Of a DNA stretch of 64,000 nucleotides, positions 1 to 13,200 are shown in pieces; positions within the stretch are counted from its first letter, which is position 1; every line of letters starts with the position of its first letter. The notes under the pieces were generated by a model. It was given only the letters and a program-made list of their open reading frames with translations, was not told where the DNA came from and did no database searches. Source of the stretch: Macrocystis pyrifera (lineage: Eukaryota; Sar; Phaeophyceae; Laminariales; Laminariaceae); assembly GCA_031763025.1 (NCBI GenBank), contig JASSKH010000006.1, positions 9,421,691-9,485,690 of the forward strand, written 5' to 3'. A program made the position numbers and the translations under genes.

Positions 1-780
1 TCCGGCGCCCTCCCCTCGTGCCAAACGGCACTGGTATCTAGAGGCACACTATAATAATCATTCGTCTTAAATCCAGCGCCGCGCACGCCCGAAAAGAACA
101 ACTTACGAATTCGGCGAGATTTGAACCCCCGACCCACCCTAGGGAAATATACAGCACTAGCTGCTAGACCACTCATTCAGCGCTGACTCTGAAGAACAAA
201 AGCACAAACTTTCAAGAGTAAATAAAGAACAAACTCTACATTTCCGAAGTACTACCCAAACCTTTCAAGTCAGATAACATTTAATATGGACCGCAAACTC
301 TAAATTTCCGAAGTACTACCCAAACCTTTCAAGTTAGAAAACATTTAATATAGACCGCATACGCCCCCAGGCGCGTCATTGTCTCTCTCCAGCCTTATTA
401 ATAAACCCTCTCTGTTTTATGAGAAAATTATGCAAATCATGGAAAATATCATAGTAGTCATGCTCATCAAAATAAATGAAGACAAGATAACATACTGCTA
501 GAGATCGCAAGGAACCCCATTCGTCCGGACAAGAGTCTCCCCTTGTCCCCTACTCCCGCCATAGATACACAGATCGCGACGGTAATTTGAGATAGGATAC
601 ATTCGTTCACTTAATTTTTATTTGACGTTGAACCTACTCAAAAATTCCAAAAACTCTCGGCGCAATCCATATCGACCAGAACACAACTCGAAAAAACACA
701 ATGAAAATAGCAATCCAGATTCACAGGCAACCATATTTCAATAAGAACCACCTAATTCTCCGAACACTACTGCCGTTACC
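1..780. other. No gene seen; AT-rich flank
   Basis: I see no coding pattern here apart from a tRNA-like stretch near 117-171, listed separately. Positions 225-360 contain a short direct duplication of about 70 bases in which a phrase beginning aaactctacatttccgaag is followed by a near copy. Confidence 0.5.
110..185 (-). other. tRNA-like sequence (SINE head or tRNA pseudogene)
   Basis: On the minus strand TGGTCTAGCAG (171-161) fits the pol III A-box and GGTTCAAATCT (127-117) fits the B-box with one mismatch. They are spaced about as in a tRNA. The T-arm can pair, but I cannot build a matching acceptor stem or a clean anticodon arm, so this is more likely a tRNA-derived SINE head or a tRNA pseudogene than a working tRNA. 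Confidence 0.35.
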
Positions 781-935
781 TACGCCGCGACTGCCTCTCC
801 TTCCGGTCTCATGGCGTCACCGCAGCTCGGGTCATCCAGCTTGTCCTCCTGGGTGAAATCAAACGTCGCGTCCACAACATTGACCGGGGACACAGAAGGG
901 ATGGGGCGTGCATTCGAGCGATTAGGTCCGCATCG
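780..935 (-). CDS. Possible last exon of an unidentified minus-strand gene
   Basis: A short GC-rich patch in AT-rich surroundings. One minus-strand frame is open for roughly 50 codons and ends with TAG at 782-780. The predicted tail is acidic and looks protein-like, with VDATFDFTQEDKLDD in the middle and a final GEAVAA. No good pyrimidine tract or acceptor is visible upstream and no family is recognised. It may belong with the GC-rich minus-strand frames at 1958-3019. The + strand frame over the same bases looks like a shadow. Weak call. Confidence 0.2.
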   Translation of the reverse strand, partial: RCGPNRSNARPIPSVSPVNVVDATFDFTQEDKLDDPSCGDAMRPEGEAVAA

Positions 936-1957
936 GGTGTTTTTCTCATTTCACGCATTCACAGCTTGCAAACTCCTCTTTTATCACTATAACTATAATT
1001 CAACATCTCAAAAGCTACTGCAAATAAACATTTTATTGTCAACGAGAATACCGGGTCCCACATCAAACCCATCTATTCCTCGACCACTATATACTGCAGT
1101 ACGTACTTGGCGAACATATACAGCAGTACCATGCACACTGTTTTCGTCTCGGCTCCTACCCAAACCTCTACCATCATCAGCAGTAGTACCGGGGCAACAG
1201 ACGCTGGACGAGGGCGTGTTCTATTCTGCAGCCCAGTCAGTACTTTACTCAAATCTGTGCACTGTATACTCTGATGTTTCGATCTCAGTACCATACTACT
1301 TCTACTGCTGTACTGGCATAATATATTACTCCGTCCACAAATATCTTGCATTTCGGCGCTTAACAAGTAGCATGGGGTCGTGCTACACAGCTACACATCA
1401 ACCCAACAACTCACAAGCGAGTTACCCGCGTACAAAGAAGTAATTTTGTGTAATGCCGCAAACAGACTTGTAGCTGTAGTTGTGCACAAGGGTCCAGCAC
1501 ATACACCTCTTTCTGCTGTACTTGCTCGGTTCTGCCAGCATCAGACGAACGCAATGCCGAACTCAGCAATGGAGTGGGCATATCAACCCTATTACTGTAT
1601 ATGATTCAAGAAGATGCATATGGGCGAAGGGTCTTCGTGGAGTCATTGAGCTCACATCATTCGCACGTATCTCAACTAAATTCTAGGGGACTTTACCGTT
1701 CTTATTTCATGCTCATACTCGCATCGATACCCAGCCAAAGCCCTCGACCAGTCAAACATAAAAACAGACAGACGTCATAATCCTGCCGTCCGTCTACAGG
1801 ATAACTCGAACTTCAGTGAGGGAACCTATATATGTATACGTCTGTGCATCCCGTTCCCTTTCCAACATGCCGAAATCTCAGTCTCCAATGTTCGGAGATT
1901 ATCTACCATTCCTAAATCGATACACAATCGATCTAAAAACGGAAATCACCACAGCAA

Positions 1958-3019
1958 TCAATCAGCACAGTCAAACGTGCCTGGTGCGGACATACGTCCC
2001 TGCTGGTGGCGCCTCGGTCCCTTCTCTTTCATCCTTTCTCTCGTGGGACTGCGCATCCTGTCGTGCCCATGCGCTGATCCCGAACAGGTGATGCAGGCTC
2101 CTCCCCCTGCGCCCATCCTCACTCTCTCCCTCGTCTCCTTCCTCGGGGGCAACGTCCCCCCCATCAAACACCTGCGGACGTGGTGCTTCAGCAGTCCAGG
2201 CAAACGATTCTGCCAAAACACTTTCAGCGTCGCTCCCGCGGTCTCCACCTTCACCCCCGGCTCCTGCCGGCCTGCCAAATTCCCTGTTTCATCCTCTGTG
2301 TTACTTTCTACTTCTACGTCGCCAGCACGAAGCGAACTCGCAGATTCAGGCTGACGCCTGGCTATCCCGTGGTGTTGCAGCAGCGATGGTTGCGCGGCGG
2401 TCGAGACGACGGCGTCTGCAGCGGCGGTAGCGAAGACATGGGTTGCGGCGGCGGCGGCGGTCACGGCGGCGGCGGTAACGGTGGTTACTGCATGAGCTTC
2501 ATCGTCGCAACAAAAGTGCAGCAATCCTCTGACTGCTGACGTTGCTGCTGGCGCTGCTGCTGCCCCAGCAACTGCTACTCTCCAGCGCCTTCGCCACCAG
2601 TGTCGTCGACTGCTTTGGGGGCGGCGTCACTCATTTCCGACAGGCAGGGCCACCGGAGCAGTCGCAGTGAGAGGTTCGACGACCTCAAGCACAGAGTACA
2701 CCACACGCTGCGCCTCTAAAAAATATGAAGCCGTCGCAAACTTAGTTTGTCATCCCTCCTTGCTTGCCAGACCACACGAGCACCGACCAGGTCGGGACTT
2801 CGCTCAGAAGCTCGATCGCTGTAGCCCGGTCGCTGGTGTTGGAGGTTGGCTTTGGGGCTTCGCGAGCCACCCACGACATCCCAAGAGCGATGGCTTCTTA
2901 GCCGGTGCCGGAGCAAATATTCTGCCGCCGGCCGAGGTGCCCCGGGGAGCACGTCGTCCGTCGCTCGCCTCGTTGGTTGCACATTGACGGCCCTGTACGT
3001 ACTCTTTGTTCGGTAACAA
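1958..3019 (-). CDS. Possible minus-strand coding region, unrecognised
   Basis: This block is markedly richer in G+C than its flanks and keeps long open frames on the minus strand: 2524-1958 (188 codons, Ala/Val-rich start, then a charged stretch with EVESNTEDETGNLAGRQEPG) and 3019-2804 (71 codons, Pro/Lys-rich). A short frame starting MSDAAPKAVDDTGGEGAGE begins at 2634. No conserved domain is recognised and no exon structure can be fixed. The block carries GCN/CAG-type low-complexity runs, so the open frames could come from composition alone. It could be a low-complexity nuclear protein gene or an untranslated GC island. Confidence 0.22.
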
Positions 3020-3596
3020 ACGTTGACATACCTACGAAAATTAAGAGATATGTATTAGTGCGAAAGCTGATAGAGAGTGAGGCGGTTTACATCACCTAAT
3101 AATGTTAATTGGTACAAATAGAAGACAGCGGTAGCAACACCAGCAGCACGACATGTATGAAGCGTTTGAGCGGTGTTGTATGAAGCAAAGACAGACATAT
3201 GTACAGTATGGAGAATGATAGGTGTGAAATCATGTTTACGAATAAATGGACAGCGAAACAAACGCAAAATCGTACATTACAAATAAGTAAGGGGTCCCTA
3301 CGTTAGTAGCGGTTTCAGGCTTTGTCGACGGCTTGACACGCATACAAGAAAGGAATAATGAGATGTACCTGATAGCCTTGTAGGTGCGAGGAGCAAAGAT
3401 GAAACCAGAGGAAATGCATTGTGTGTGGTGGGTCTTAGAAGCGTTATAACATGCTATGTTCATAAACATACAAAGATGTTGACGTCGTGGTTGACTGCGA
3501 GGTATCATGATCGGTCTCGCACAAAAGTGAACAGTAAATCGTGTTCGAATGTATTATGTTTTGCTCAAAAATCTTTAAATATTATTATCGGGTGCT
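3020..3596. other. No gene seen
   Basis: AT-rich sequence between the GC-rich block and the three-copy repeat array. I see no exon, RNA gene or repeat that I can support. Confidence 0.4.
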
Positions 3597-5440
3597 GTAT
3601 CTCATCCACACTCCACCCAGCATATATGAACACACGCGATGTAGACGCTACTTTCTAGCTTCAAGAAACCCTACCTCAACCAACTGTTCATGGGCTTGAA
3701 AAACCCTTATCCACCCTCTTTTCAATCGGGCCAATGATTCGGTCCTTCTCCACAAACCCCAGAAATATTTCGTTCAAATACACACATAATTGTATTCAAT
3801 GTAAGCAGAGTTCGATATTAGCGAGATTTTTTCGTTCGAAGCAAGGTGATATAATAAAGAATCTGGATGCGGCGACGATGAAAAGATTACCCTGGTACCC
3901 AGTATTCCCACATTCGAAACGACAGCACCGTATGTAAACACAGACAAGTCTTAGTGGTCACCAAGTATGCTTGTATCAAATGTTCGATGGCCCATGCTGG
4001 AGTAATGTCTGAAGCTACTATTTTGAAGCAGGTTCGACAAAAGGTAAAGCCACGCAACATATCAGGTACCTGGCGGTGTTCGGTCGTTTAGGTTTACAGG
4101 CCCTTGGTGGTTAGTGGTGAGAAATGACAGAGATACGGGTGCACGGAATGTATCAAGGTGACTGATGTCGAACTATTCGAGAACGAGCGCATTTTAGCCA
4201 AACGTGCGTTGTACGAAACGTGTGTACACCGCATGTTCGGAGGGGTTTTTCTTCGACGAATTTGGACGTTATGGCAAGGAGTAGAGATAATCGAGTAAAT
4301 TTTGTTGTTTTTCTTGAGCCCATTATCCACGTGCCGTGCCGGAATGAGCGGTGAAGCCGTGTTTGGTGTTGCTCATGGATCCGGAATGCTTGTTAATGAG
4401 AGCTGGATCTCATCCATACTCTACCTGGGAGATACAAAGTAACCTCATGTGGGCTGCCACTTTCTAACGTCAAGAAACCCTACCTCAACCAACTGCACGC
4501 CCATGGCCTTGATAACCGTCTTCCCCACCCTTCTTCAATCCCACCCACTATTGAATATTTTTTCCCAAACGCAAGATTGTTCTTGTTAAATATAACACAT
4601 TCAATTTTATGCACGATAGGCGAAGTTCGACCTGAGCGATTTTTTATGGCGTTCGAAGATGGGAAATGGAGAAAGCGATCGGGATGAGGTGGTATTAAAG
4701 ACATACCCTGGTAGCCAGTATTAAAGCAATCGAAACGACAGCATCATGAAGACAGACAAGGCATTTAGGCCACAAAATATGGCTGGATCCCATTCACACT
4801 CCACCTAGCACATAACACACCCCACTCAGACTGCCACATCAGAACGTCATGAAACCCTACCTCAACCAACTACAACTTGATAACCCTCTTCCCCATCCCC
4901 TCTTCAATCCCGCCCACGATGCAATACATCTTCACAAATCCCACATTTTCTTCGTTATATCTACCTAGATTCAATTTTATGCACGATAGGCAAAGTTCGA
5001 CCATAGTGCTTTCCATTTCGTTCCAAGCAGGGAAATGGAAAAATGCGATCGGGATGAGGAGACGACGAAAACATACCGTGTGGTACCCGGTATTAAAACA
5101 CTCTACACGACAGCACCCGAAATACAGACATGGCCAAGAATACGAAACTAAAGGGTTGTCTCCAAGTATTACTGTGAAGCAGGATTGAATTGATGGCAAT
5201 AGGTGTAGCCACGTAGCATACCCTGTACCTCTTATTGTTTTGTTGTTTAGTGTTACAGGCTTATTGGTGTCAAGTAACGACAAAGGTGCAGGTGCATGGA
5301 ACGTGTCAAGGCAACTGGTATCGAACCAAGCAAGAACGAGCGGATCGTCTGCAAAACATGTTATACAAAACGTAGTGTACACCGCATCTTCGGAGGGGTG
5401 TCCCTTCGGGAAATGACGATGTTATGACACGGACTCGAGA
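3597..5440. repeat. Three-copy direct repeat array, about 800-bp unit
   Basis: Three units lie head to tail: 3597-4409, 4410-4793 and 4794-5440. Each opens with a phrase near catccacactccacc, then aaaccctacctcaaccaact, and carries attcaattttatgcacgat (units 2 and 3) and cgaaacgacagca. Units 1 and 3 share a second half that ends near tgtacaccgcat and ttcggaggggt. Unit 2 lacks that half, so it is a partial copy. The units have diverged by many substitutions. No coding potential is seen. Local duplication of a non-coding repeat is the simplest reading. Confidence 0.75.
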
Positions 5441-7097
5441 CGGGGCATGCAGGCTGTGAAATTCAGCAAAGTATTATCGCAGCGAAATTTGAAGCGACAC
5501 GATGTAATTACATACGAAGTATGAAATATGTTGGCCTGTTGACGCAGCTGCGAGTACAAACTTGCACGCAGAAACGATTATGCGAATAGTTGCCGCGTGA
5601 AACGTTTCAAGTTGTTCTGTCGGTATCATGTACGTTTGCAAGACGTACCTCCAACCGATCGGCAGAAGCAAAGAGGGAGGTACAGGCGCGTGTTGACATC
5701 TCCGCAGTGGTTGATGTATTCACCGTTATTTGTAAGGTGATTGAGAAGCACATGTTCGTGGTCGAAAGCAATGCACGGTGACCATGATAGGCACGTTTTA
5801 CGGTCGACGATGGCAATTGACGAGCTGTGTTCAGGGTTGACAATGACCATAAGAGAAGTGGATCACATATCACCAACACATGAGCAGGGAGGTGCAGGTT
5901 TAGGTGCTGATGCTGACTACTGTCTTTCATGAAGCAAAGTGCATACCACGCCGTGTTGTTGGTCGTTCGCGGCGGGATCTGGGTGCACTGGTTTGAGATT
6001 TAGTGTTTGCGCAGCCGAAGGTTTAATACTATGGTCCAGCTACGCTATGATGATATAGTTCACGTGTACCGCGACAGTTTCATGGAAGCACATCATACCG
6101 GTATAGGATAGCATCTATCAGGGGTATACACAGATCCATAAATATATGAATACATAATGAGTAGCACAGTTGTGTAACCATTCACAACAAACGAAAATAC
6201 TAATATACCCTGTATTTAAAGATTTACATCAGGTATATAATACCGGGTATGAGGTGCACCTCTGATATCATTATAGGATGATCGGAGAGTTTTGATTACA
6301 CTCACCCCCGCCTTCAATGTCTTGTAACCACGTGACCGTCATATACCATTCAGCCATTGCTGCTGGTCACTATATACGATGCACTCCTTTATAGCTGGGA
6401 TGATCACCATACATGGCATTGGTGCAGCGCAGTAGATTGTGTTGCTTCATTACTCGAAACAAATTGTAGGTGTGAAAATGGGGGGGAGGTGGGTTCGATC
6501 GGTAGGCACCGTCGGACCTGTTCATCGATAGCCATGGCCAGCCACAAACGGCTGTGCGAGGTGTCCATCGACAACCAATATCGACCACAACAGATAATGC
6601 AAGCCATCTATCGATAACTATTGTGGGTGACAATAATTTCAAGACCAGTTTCTTCATCATAGTCTTGCTTGAACAATAAGTTGAGGAAGTGACCTATCGA
6701 CAAACATTACTGTCGACAATAGTTGGAGAAATCTGTCTATGAGATACCCTTCGCCGACGACAATAACCTCGTCCATTGCATCGTATCGTAAAGATGTTTT
6801 TAGGTGTCTGGAGTGTCCTCCAGACCTAATCAAAATGTCTATTTCCCACATTTCACAACTCCCAAGTTGTTTTGACGGATGATTGGTCTAAGCCTGTCCC
6901 CCTTTGTTGGTTGATGTATCTCGACTTTACTATTATGTTCTTTTCGGAAACGGTTTTGAGTGAAATCATTGGATCGTTGTTGCTGACGGCGGTGATATGT
7001 AGGTGGATGGATACTGCTGACACCTGTGTCACGTGCATACGTGCGACGTTGTTCGGTCTGCGATCTCTGTTGCCAACGTCTCTGTTTCGCGTCTCAG
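5441..7097. other. No gene seen; presumed upstream intron of the receptor kinase
   Basis: Exon A at 7098 begins after a pyrimidine-rich acceptor, so this stretch is likely intronic if the gene starts further left. I looked for further propeller blades or a signal-peptide exon and found none that I can support. Confidence 0.4.
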
Positions 7098-7286
7098 AAT
7101 GGCACAGATGCTGACGATTTTATCGATGCCGCCGCAGCCGGTCCTAATGGTACCTACGTCTTCGTAGGAACCACCGGTGGAGACTGGAATCGTACCAATG
7201 CTGGGCTGAATCGTACCGATGCTGGGATGGTGGACTGGATAGCTTTCAAAGTTGATTCCGAGAGGAATATTCTCTGGAAGTGGCAG
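7098..7286 (+). CDS. Exon A: propeller blade 1 (63 codons)
   Basis: Acceptor tctcag, donor caggtgagt, phase 0 at both ends. The blade starts NGTDADDF and ends ILWKWQ. It is 7 codons longer than the usual 56 because a 21-bp segment is duplicated in tandem, giving NRTNAGL followed by NRTDAGM. Both halves carry an N-glycosylation sequon (NRT). It is an internal exon by its acceptor. Confidence 0.85.
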
Positions 7287-10200
7287 GTGAGTATTTGTTC
7301 AGGCATTTTTCCATTTGTTTAGATGATCATACGCAAGCCAAACGATTGATGTTGGACGAACTTACGGACGGCGCAGAAAATACTACCAGGTACGTGCAAG
7401 AGGGATTTTAGTAAAAAAAAGTATAAATTGAACCAGGTACGCTTTTCGGTAGATGCACCAATGAACGCCTTTCTACGAGGTATATCGGGACTAGGCTCCC
7501 ACAAACCAGATTAGCATCAACGGGGTTCTGAATGTCGCTGCTCGATATGAGGCATAACCGGTATTCCGCGGGCACGGTACCATCGCAGCCCCTCGAGATA
7601 TTTGCACGACTACAAGACTCAGCGTGATAGTCACTGGAATGTCTCGGACTCGTTTCTCCCATGCGCGTAGGAGCATTATGCCCCGTGAGATATGTGTGTG
7701 ATTTTAGGTCCAACGTACCTCATTCGGCAAGGTAGATGGTTGGGAGCCAAAATGGTGTCGTTTGCTTGTGTGCTGATAGGCAAGTGAGCAAACGCTAGAT
7801 AACGTGCTGGTCGCTAATTGGGCATCGTTACAGATAACAGTTGTGGGACTCGCAAGGTTTACGGTGCGGGCGCAGAAATTGGTTTTCAAAGTATGGTCCA
7901 TTTTTCCTTACAAAAGGGCAGAGCAATAGCACGCAGAGACGAGGAGGAATACGGTCCAACTTTGTTTCTGGCCGAACGGCATACCCACCACAGCAAAGGT
8001 TCAGGGCACACCTTGGGATGTCTAATTAATACAATTTTGCTGGAAAAACCGGAACACGAAAACTTAAGAACAAAATGTGGACAGGAGTTCTCGCTCTCCG
8101 AGGCGCTAAAGGTATTGTTTTACTGGACTACAGCGCACAACATGTACATTTTGCGATGAAGAATCACGATGTTCGTTCCATCGATCTTTAGATCCACACA
8201 ACAACGAGCTCAAACCGTTTAGAACTTGATGGAACCGAGACTCAAGATCCACAACTCGATTTCAGTAATCCTCCTGCAAAATTACCCAAAACTAAGCCAA
8301 TCGAGGCCTTGGCATTGCCCTGGGTGGGTTCCTCTTCGTCAGCCAATCGAGGCCTTGGCATTGCCCTGGGTGGGTTCCTCTTCGTCATGTGAATCTGTAT
8401 CCCCTCTTATTGTCTGCGTTCACACCAGACGTTTGTAAGAGCTACTTCTCTCTCTCGATGGTATTGTTGGGCTGTATCGAAGTAATTTTTCTTGTACGAA
8501 CGTTGCTAATACTGTGCGCAAACGACTACGACGCGGTACTCCATATTACGTGGTTACTGCATATAGTCCGCTCGCATTACTCATGGCCTTCAGCAACCTA
8601 ATTCACCTTGTATTTCTCTGTACTCCAAACATCGTGCATCTCTGTTTGGCAGAATGGAACGGACAAACACGATATTACCAGGGCTACAGCTATGGCGGAA
8701 GACGAGTCTATCGTCGTGGTAGGGCATCGCACGAACAACCCAGGCTTCCTGGCGACAAAACTCGACGCCGGTGGTACATTCCTGTGGCAGACGGAGGTGA
8801 CATACTGTGTGAATAGCTGCATTTACGGTATGTGTGCGAAGCGGCCTACACGAAGTAAAAGTGCGCCTGTAACGTCCAATCGTGGGAGCAGAGCTGCGCA
8901 AACTCTCCCAAAACGCCTAGTCTCCTGTTTTGACGGTTTCCGACTGCGTGTACTGTCAGTCTTACATTCCTCGCGCGTTTCATGGAACACTGACGTGTGC
9001 TGCATCAGTATCAACCCAAGTGCAAACAACGCCCGCGCCCGACGATGTCTGCACGCAGGACCGGGCACGTATGTACCAGGCATTTATACATGGAAATAAT
9101 CCCTGAACATCGCAGGACCAAAAAAAACTCTTGTCGGCCGTCAATGTGCTGCGTGATATTTTGTTCAACTTCCGGCCACCTTCTGCGAAAAATAATGAGC
9201 ACGTATCACAGGGGCGCCCGGCGGCTGGGATAGCATACACCTCACTATGCCCCCCCCCGCCCCATGATAATACCCCCCCCCCCCCTCGCCCCCGCGGCGT
9301 AGGAACATGTTTTTGTTACCCATTTAGTTTTTCCTCGTGGCATTTAGGTGGCAGATCTTAAGATTACGTAGTCGTGCCCATATCAAGGCCTCTTTCCCCT
9401 GCTGATGTACCTGGTATATGATATGATATTTTATACCGGCTATTTATACTATACAGTTTGTTTCTTGGTCGGGCACTGCATCGTCGTGTGGCAGGGTGTA
9501 CATAGTGGAATGGGTGTGTTGCTGTCGTCCCCTGATTCCCTGTTTGTGTCAAGCAGGGGGGAAGGAAGCTCTCCACCGTCCCCTGATTTACCGGCGGCTG
9601 GTGGGGGGGGGGGGGGGGTGTACTCGATAGGAGAGATGTACTCGATCTCATGCATAGCCGTAGTCGTATGACCATAGACCCTCGCATCCCTACAATGCCG
9701 GGAAAGAGCATGTCGGGTTTTCACCGACCAGGCAGACATTGCTTGCACCAAGCGCGAAGCGCCGTGAGGTGTCCGGCGAGTCGCATGAAGGGTGCGCTGC
9801 ATCCTACAAAGAACCGCTTGTGAGGCGGACCTGCATATGGGTGACAGCTTCAATGAGTTAGTTTAATTTCTGGTGTAGCCACTTGGGCTCCCTACCGTTC
9901 CCTAATGTTCCTTGTATCAAACGGGGGGGACGGCTTTCTACCGCCCCCTGATTTCCTTTGTATTAAGCAGGGAGGGGGGAAAAGGTTGCTTCATTTTTTC
10001 AGGAATATTGTCATGCGTAGAGGGACGGGACTATACCGCTGTCGGGACGGCCGAAGTTGAACAATTCGACGAGATGTGTCGAAAATAAAAAATCCTTCGC
10101 CCCCGCGTACCGTGAATTACTGAACGTGCATTGTTCGTGGAATCAAGATTATGCATTACTATATAACAATTTTACGCAGGTAAACCTACGTACTACTGTA

Positions 10201-13200
10201 CAAACTATTTTTTTAGCGACTGCATCCCGATATCTTGAGTGCAGCGGGATCGGTCCTACGTCCCTTAGATATTGTTATATACAGCACAGTACCCAATAAT
10301 CTTGCGTCGTTATTCTCTGCGTATCTGAGGTGTTCTGTTTTCAATAGAGGTGCATTAATGCTGACTGCTGTAGTACAGCACAAAAAGGAAGACGCAAGTA
10401 GATACAGTTGGAGGACAGCGCAGAAGGGAACACGCAAGTATATACAGTTGGAGGATTCGGGCGCTGCTTGGTACGATTAGAAGTTGCGCGTATAAGCTAT
10501 GACGCCGCTGGGAAAAACATAAACTACATCGAACGTCCTAGCAATACGGAGTAACAGTCACACCGAAACTGTTCGGTTGGAACTGTTGCTGTTAATATGG
10601 CGGGACAATAAAAAGGACGAGATGAACATCGAAAAAATGTTCACAGTGCCGTATCTTGCACACCCTGGTGGTATCGGGGCGCGTAACTTAACTTGTTGTG
10701 TACGTTGAAGGTTTCATTGTTTTATCAGTTTTTTGTCTGCACGACTACCCGACTGAACCATAAACGTTTCTTATTGCGCTCCCTGGCATACTGTTGCATT
10801 GCTGTGTTTTTCGATATAACTGCACTCTTATATATTACCGGCATGAGCGGAACCGCAGGCGCGCGTCAATATATGTTTTAGAGGATCCATGAACGTCGGA
10901 CATGGCTGCATTGCCCATATTAACCACTAGGAGCTAGGAAACGCCTTCTGCCGATCGTAGGTGTCCTGCGTGCTATTGTTTAGACTGTGCACTCTTCTGA
11001 GACATACTGGTATATTGTCACGGTCCGTGTTTAATTCACGCACGTGGATTGTGCAATTATGATGCGTACTACATACCATGCGTGCAATATTGCGATCGTT
11101 CGTTCTAAAAGCAAAAACCAAATTATTGGATCACATTTTCGTGCAGGCATCCGAATTATCGCCGAGGGATGGGCAAAAATTCAAAACCAAACAAAAAAAC
11201 CCGACCGCATCCCCATGTGGAAATAGGGATTGTATACGGTGCTCGGAATCGATAATCTTTGTGGTTCTCCAGACCGAATAGTAAATAAGTGAAAGGAAAT
11301 ACCTCGTTACAACGTCAATACAGTTTCGGAACACCCCGAAGAGATTTTTTCGTGAAACCTTCAACTAGTAACGCCGCGCCGCAATACATCTGCCTCACGT
11401 TAACCCAAAAAAAGATTTGCACTTACTGATGGAACCTTAGGTTCGACATTGGCGGCACGAACAGGGATATAGCTGACATGTTGACGAGACTTTTGCGCCA
11501 AGGCGCACCTTGGACGGTTCGGCGTGGGATAAAAGTGAAAGGGCTATTTTAAGTGTTTTATTTCCAACTCATATCGAAGGGCTCGCTTTCGAACTCTACC
11601 ACCAGTACCGCCGCGTGTTGTACTGGTGGTACAGAGAATCTCACACAGCCCGCAGCAGTGGTGTGAACATCGTACAGGAGTAGTACGTCGGGCTCTGGAC
11701 GAGGGACAGTCCTCCCTGAAATAGGACGGAAAAAACCCCTGGTGGTGCCCGTTCCTCTCGAGATACGTGGGTCCGTGTTCTGGGCGGTTAGCGGAGGTAG
11801 CTTGCGTTGTTGTTGTGGTCAAAGTTCATCAATATATGCCATACACACCGCTCTTTTCAACCCTGGCCAAGACACCGACGGCTGCTGTACTGTACCCGGT
11901 ATGCAAGTAGGGCTTCGCCGCGTATGCTCGTAGTGGCAAAGAGAGGTCTTAAGAGTAGGTGAACGGAAGCGGCATTAAACCAACCGTACTGCATAGGGGG
12001 GTATAGTAAAGCACGTTCGTTCTAGACAAAGGTATTGACGGCGAGTACTGCTGTATGAAGAACACCTTGGGTGTCAGGTATACATTGACGGACAGCAGCT
12101 ACAGTAGCAAGAGAAGCAATAACAGCAGCGCAGGTACACACATGGCAGCAGCAGAAGCAGCATCACGCGGTATACTCACTGTATATACACATATGTGCGT
12201 GGTACGTACGCATGTTTAGTACCGAAATATGCAAACGAGTAAAAGACTATCCTACCGGCTCTGTACGGTATATTTTATAAATTTTGAAATACGTCAGCTG
12301 TGAGTTCGACTGATTAAATAGTTGATGCTCAAAATATTTGTATGATATGTACGAACCGCAACAACCATGATTAGCGTAGTACCGTATCATGTCCTGTCAT
12401 AGGACGTGCATACGTACCACATATCATGCGTGTACTGCTGCAGCTGTATGTAGCACTTCTGGTATGACACTACGACAAGTGAACAGCATGCACGGACGGG
12501 CTAGAACCCCGTGGACTAATCCGCAGTGGACTTCCAAAGGGATATTTCAGTCTTCTTGCCGTTCGCACCTGGTAGTCTAGATCCTGAAAAATCCACCGAC
12601 AAAACCTGAAACAAAAACACACACAAAAAGCAAAACAAAAACGATTGTGGTAGTGTTGTATGTATTGCTGTGCTACTGGTAAGTCGCGTATCAGAAGGCG
12701 GTAGTACATAGCAATCCAGGGTCACATGAAAACTCAATCTTGGGGTTTGCGTGTAGATCATGGGATGACCATAAATGCAGTATAATAAATATATACCAGT
12801 ACGAGTACGTACTTTATTTTTTCGAAACAAAACTTGCTTTTAAAAAAGCGTAACTATATACTTTCTCAACGTTGAAGTGTGTCCAACCCTCGCATATTAA
12901 CGGAACTATCGCACGCGACGCCCTGCCCGGCGTAAAGAAAGCCGCTGGGCACCATGGTGGATGAGTCGACGCGCAATGTTCACGGCCTCGCGAGACAAAA
13001 TCCCGACATGGTCCCGAGGACCGCATGCAGTAGATGTATTTGAGGCTCCATTAAGAAAGTAGTTATCCGTGAAGGAACTGGCAAACAATAAATATGGCGA
13101 GCCTGTGACAGAGGCACTATATTACAATAAGAAATCAACGCCAGTGACACACAACTTGAGCACGGCCGAGGCGCCCTTAGCAGAGTGCGCAGACTACGGG

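Noticed and set aside
811-1443. 210-codon + strand open frame
   Set aside because: Composition is AT-rich and Tyr/Ser-biased, no motif is seen, and the start overlaps a better looking minus-strand frame.
6935-6991. A 19-codon stretch starting ATG, ending before a gtgata donor at phase 0, as a signal-peptide exon for the receptor
   Set aside because: The sequence (MFFSETVLSEIIGSLLLTA) has an acidic start and a weak hydrophobic core, the implied intron would be only 106 bp, and it lacks the WxWQ strand expected before blade 1.
10693-10881. Hydrophobic 62-codon frame as a small membrane protein
   Set aside because: It lies within a large intron, has no supporting neighbours or homology, and the hydrophobicity follows from T-rich DNA.
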